The notes under the pieces were generated by a model. The model did no database searches and was not told the DNA's origin. It was given only the letters and a program-made list of their open reading frames with translations. The translations under genes and the position numbers were made by a program. Below, piece after piece: positions 51,942-53,082 of a stretch of 53,082 bases of DNA (within the stretch, counting starts at the first letter, position 1; the number at the start of each line of letters is the position of its first letter). The stretch comes from Bacillota bacterium. Its GTDB lineage: Bacteria; Bacillota; UBA994; UBA5500. The DNA lies in the NCBI GenBank assembly GCA_012735505.1, contig JAAYHE010000004.1:1-53082 (forward strand), in the 5' to 3' direction.

Positions 51942-53011
51942 AGTGTCTGGTATAAACGGTCTAGAGGAATCGCATAAACTACATGCCCGTCCCGCCCGCA
52001 CATGTCGGTAGCTTGCATCAGCGAGTTAATGATAGCCTCTTCTGTTGCCTCAATCGTAGCTTCAAAGAGCGGGTCCAGATATTGATCTCTGAGTAGATGT
52101 AATTCTACCGTGAGGCTATTGCTACACCTGGGGGTGATTACGCCTGTAGAAAAGGCCAGGCAAAACTCGCCACTGACGTGGCTAGCATAGCCTCCTGCCC
52201 GGGCAATACCTAAAGCTGCCCGCTTAGCCAGCCGCCGCAACTGCAAGCTCATGAGAGGTGCATCTGTTGCTATGATAACAACGATGGATCCGTCGGGGTG
52301 GGGATCGGGCATGAGATCAGTGATGCTTAGACCGACAGGGCAGCCGGCGATCGATAAGCATCGCCTGGGGCCAAAGTTGGCCATGACTAATACCCCTACA
52401 GTATATCCTCCCTTGTGCCGGGGTAAGACGCGGGAAGCCGTGCCAATGCCAGACTTGAAATCAAACGAAATCATGCCTGTGCCGCCGCCGACACTCCCCT
52501 CGGCAACAGGACCACTGCTAGCATTCTCGAGTGCAAGAAACACGTGCTTAGCTGTTACATGCCGGCCCTGAATATCATTTAGATGGCTATCGTCGCACTC
52601 GGCGACAATCGGAATGATAGGATCGCTACTGACGCCTGCTTCCGGGTAAAACTTCAACAAGTAGTCGAGAACCGCGTCGTGTACTTGTCCAACACTAAGA
52701 GTGTTAGTCAATAAGATGGGTGTTTCAATCACACCCCATTCCTCGGCTTGTAAGAGACCACTCACTTCACCGGCGCCATTAAGAGTAAAGGCACCGGCGG
52801 CTACGCGGTGGTGAAAAAGATCTTCCGAATGAGGAAAAATTGCGGTTACCCCGGTGCGTACCGGGCCCCGGCCGGGGACGAGCTTGCCTTCACCTTGAAT
52901 GATAGTAGTGTGACCTACCTTAACCCCCTTGACATCGGTAATGGCATTATATCTACCAGTAGGATAGTGGCCAATCTTTACTCCCCAATCTCTGATGCGC
53001 GGTCGCGCCAA
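51917..53011 (-). CDS. P1 family (S58, DmpA-like) aminopeptidase
   Basis: N-terminal-nucleophile hydrolase related to L-aminopeptidase/D-esterase DmpA. The 364-residue protein has an N-terminal NAITDVKGVKVGHTT segment, GSVGGGTGMISFDFKSGIG in the middle, and IIATDAPLMSLQLRRLAKRAALGIARAGG, where the Ser of MS is the likely autocatalytic nucleophile (the precursor would be cleaved just before it). It starts at TTG 53011 with AGGGGGGAG six bases upstream. The cytoplasmic substrate is unknown; small peptides or D-amino-acid esters/amides are typical. The 71 bases after the start to the window edge hold only its upstream region. Confidence 0.92.
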   Translation of the reverse strand: MARPRIRDWGVKIGHYPTGRYNAITDVKGVKVGHTTIIQGEGKLVPGRGPVRTGVTAIFPHSEDLFHHRVAAGAFTLNGAGEVSGLLQAEEWGVIETPILLTNTLSVGQVHDAVLDYLLKFYPEAGVSSDPIIPIVAECDDSHLNDIQGRHVTAKHVFLALENASSGPVAEGSVGGGTGMISFDFKSGIGTASRVLPRHKGGYTVGVLVMANFGPRRCLSIAGCPVGLSITDLMPDPHPDGSIVVIIATDAPLMSLQLRRLAKRAALGIARAGGYASHVSGEFCLAFSTGVITPRCSNSLTVELHLLRDQYLDPLFEATIEATEEAIINSLMQATDMCGRDGHVVYAIPLDRLYQTLRKQGLAH

Positions 53012-53082
53012 TGTAGTCTCCCCCCTTCTACCTCCCTAGAGTGCTCAATATTGGTCAGCTCTATGACACGAAAAGAAGGGGG

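Overview
The window looks like chromosomal DNA from an anaerobic, endospore-forming Firmicute of the Clostridia type. This rests on an alpha/beta-type small acid-soluble spore protein gene, strong Gram-positive ribosome binding sites with frequent GTG and TTG starts, a tyrosyl T-box leader, a PerR-like regulator, FeoAB, Fe-S enzymes, and a peroxiredoxin gene with an in-frame UGA at the catalytic cysteine position (probable selenocysteine). No rRNA, tRNA, CRISPR array, transposase or prophage was seen. The genus cannot be named from this sequence.

Layout. 1-3809: partial MATE exporter, deoD and pepF. 4367-11896: a five-gene peptide/nickel-type ABC importer operon plus a small membrane protein. 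Its second permease carries a complete seven-repeat RCC1-like propeller and its second ATPase carries a ~170-residue coiled-coil insertion. 11999-18025: UvrD-type helicase, T-box/tyrS and a DinG-type helicase. 18161-21240: Fe-S aldo/keto reductase, a small hypothetical gene, endonuclease IV and the probable selenoprotein peroxiredoxin. 21308-26469: isoprenoid and envelope lipid genes (MGDG-synthase-like glycosyltransferase, polyprenyl diphosphate synthase, UbiA-type prenyltransferase, TtcA-like enzyme, TagO/WecA-type transferase). 26628-29784: MarR regulator and base-excision repair genes (mpg, nth), ending in an RNase HI fused to a seven-bladed YVTN propeller.

29940-36288: rtcB, a secreted DUF2680-like protein, then feoA-feoB followed by a nicotianamine-synthase-like Rossmann gene, a flippase-like membrane protein and pssA, behind a promoter with two Fur-box-like sites. 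36289-37018 is a 730-base non-coding stretch rich in inverted repeats. 37019-44290: amidohydrolase, a LarA-family protein with all expected active-site residues, trmL, a CbiMQO-type Ni/Co ECF transporter, an APH-like membrane-anchored protein and an acidic membrane protein. 44360-47433 (minus): a thiamine-precursor ABC transporter under a TPP riboswitch with terminator. 47489-53011: asparaginase, Na/Pi-cotransporter-PhoU protein behind a PHO-box-like array, DUF1461 protein, PerR-rubredoxin fusion, SASP and a DmpA-type peptidase.

The most unusual items are two unrelated seven-bladed propellers grafted onto ordinary enzymes or transporters (ABC permease; RNase HI), the enlarged ABC ATPase in the same operon as the propeller permease, the UGA-containing peroxiredoxin with a SECIS-like hairpin, and the nicotianamine-synthase-like gene translationally coupled to feoB. 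All functional names are inferred by reading motifs; no database search was run.
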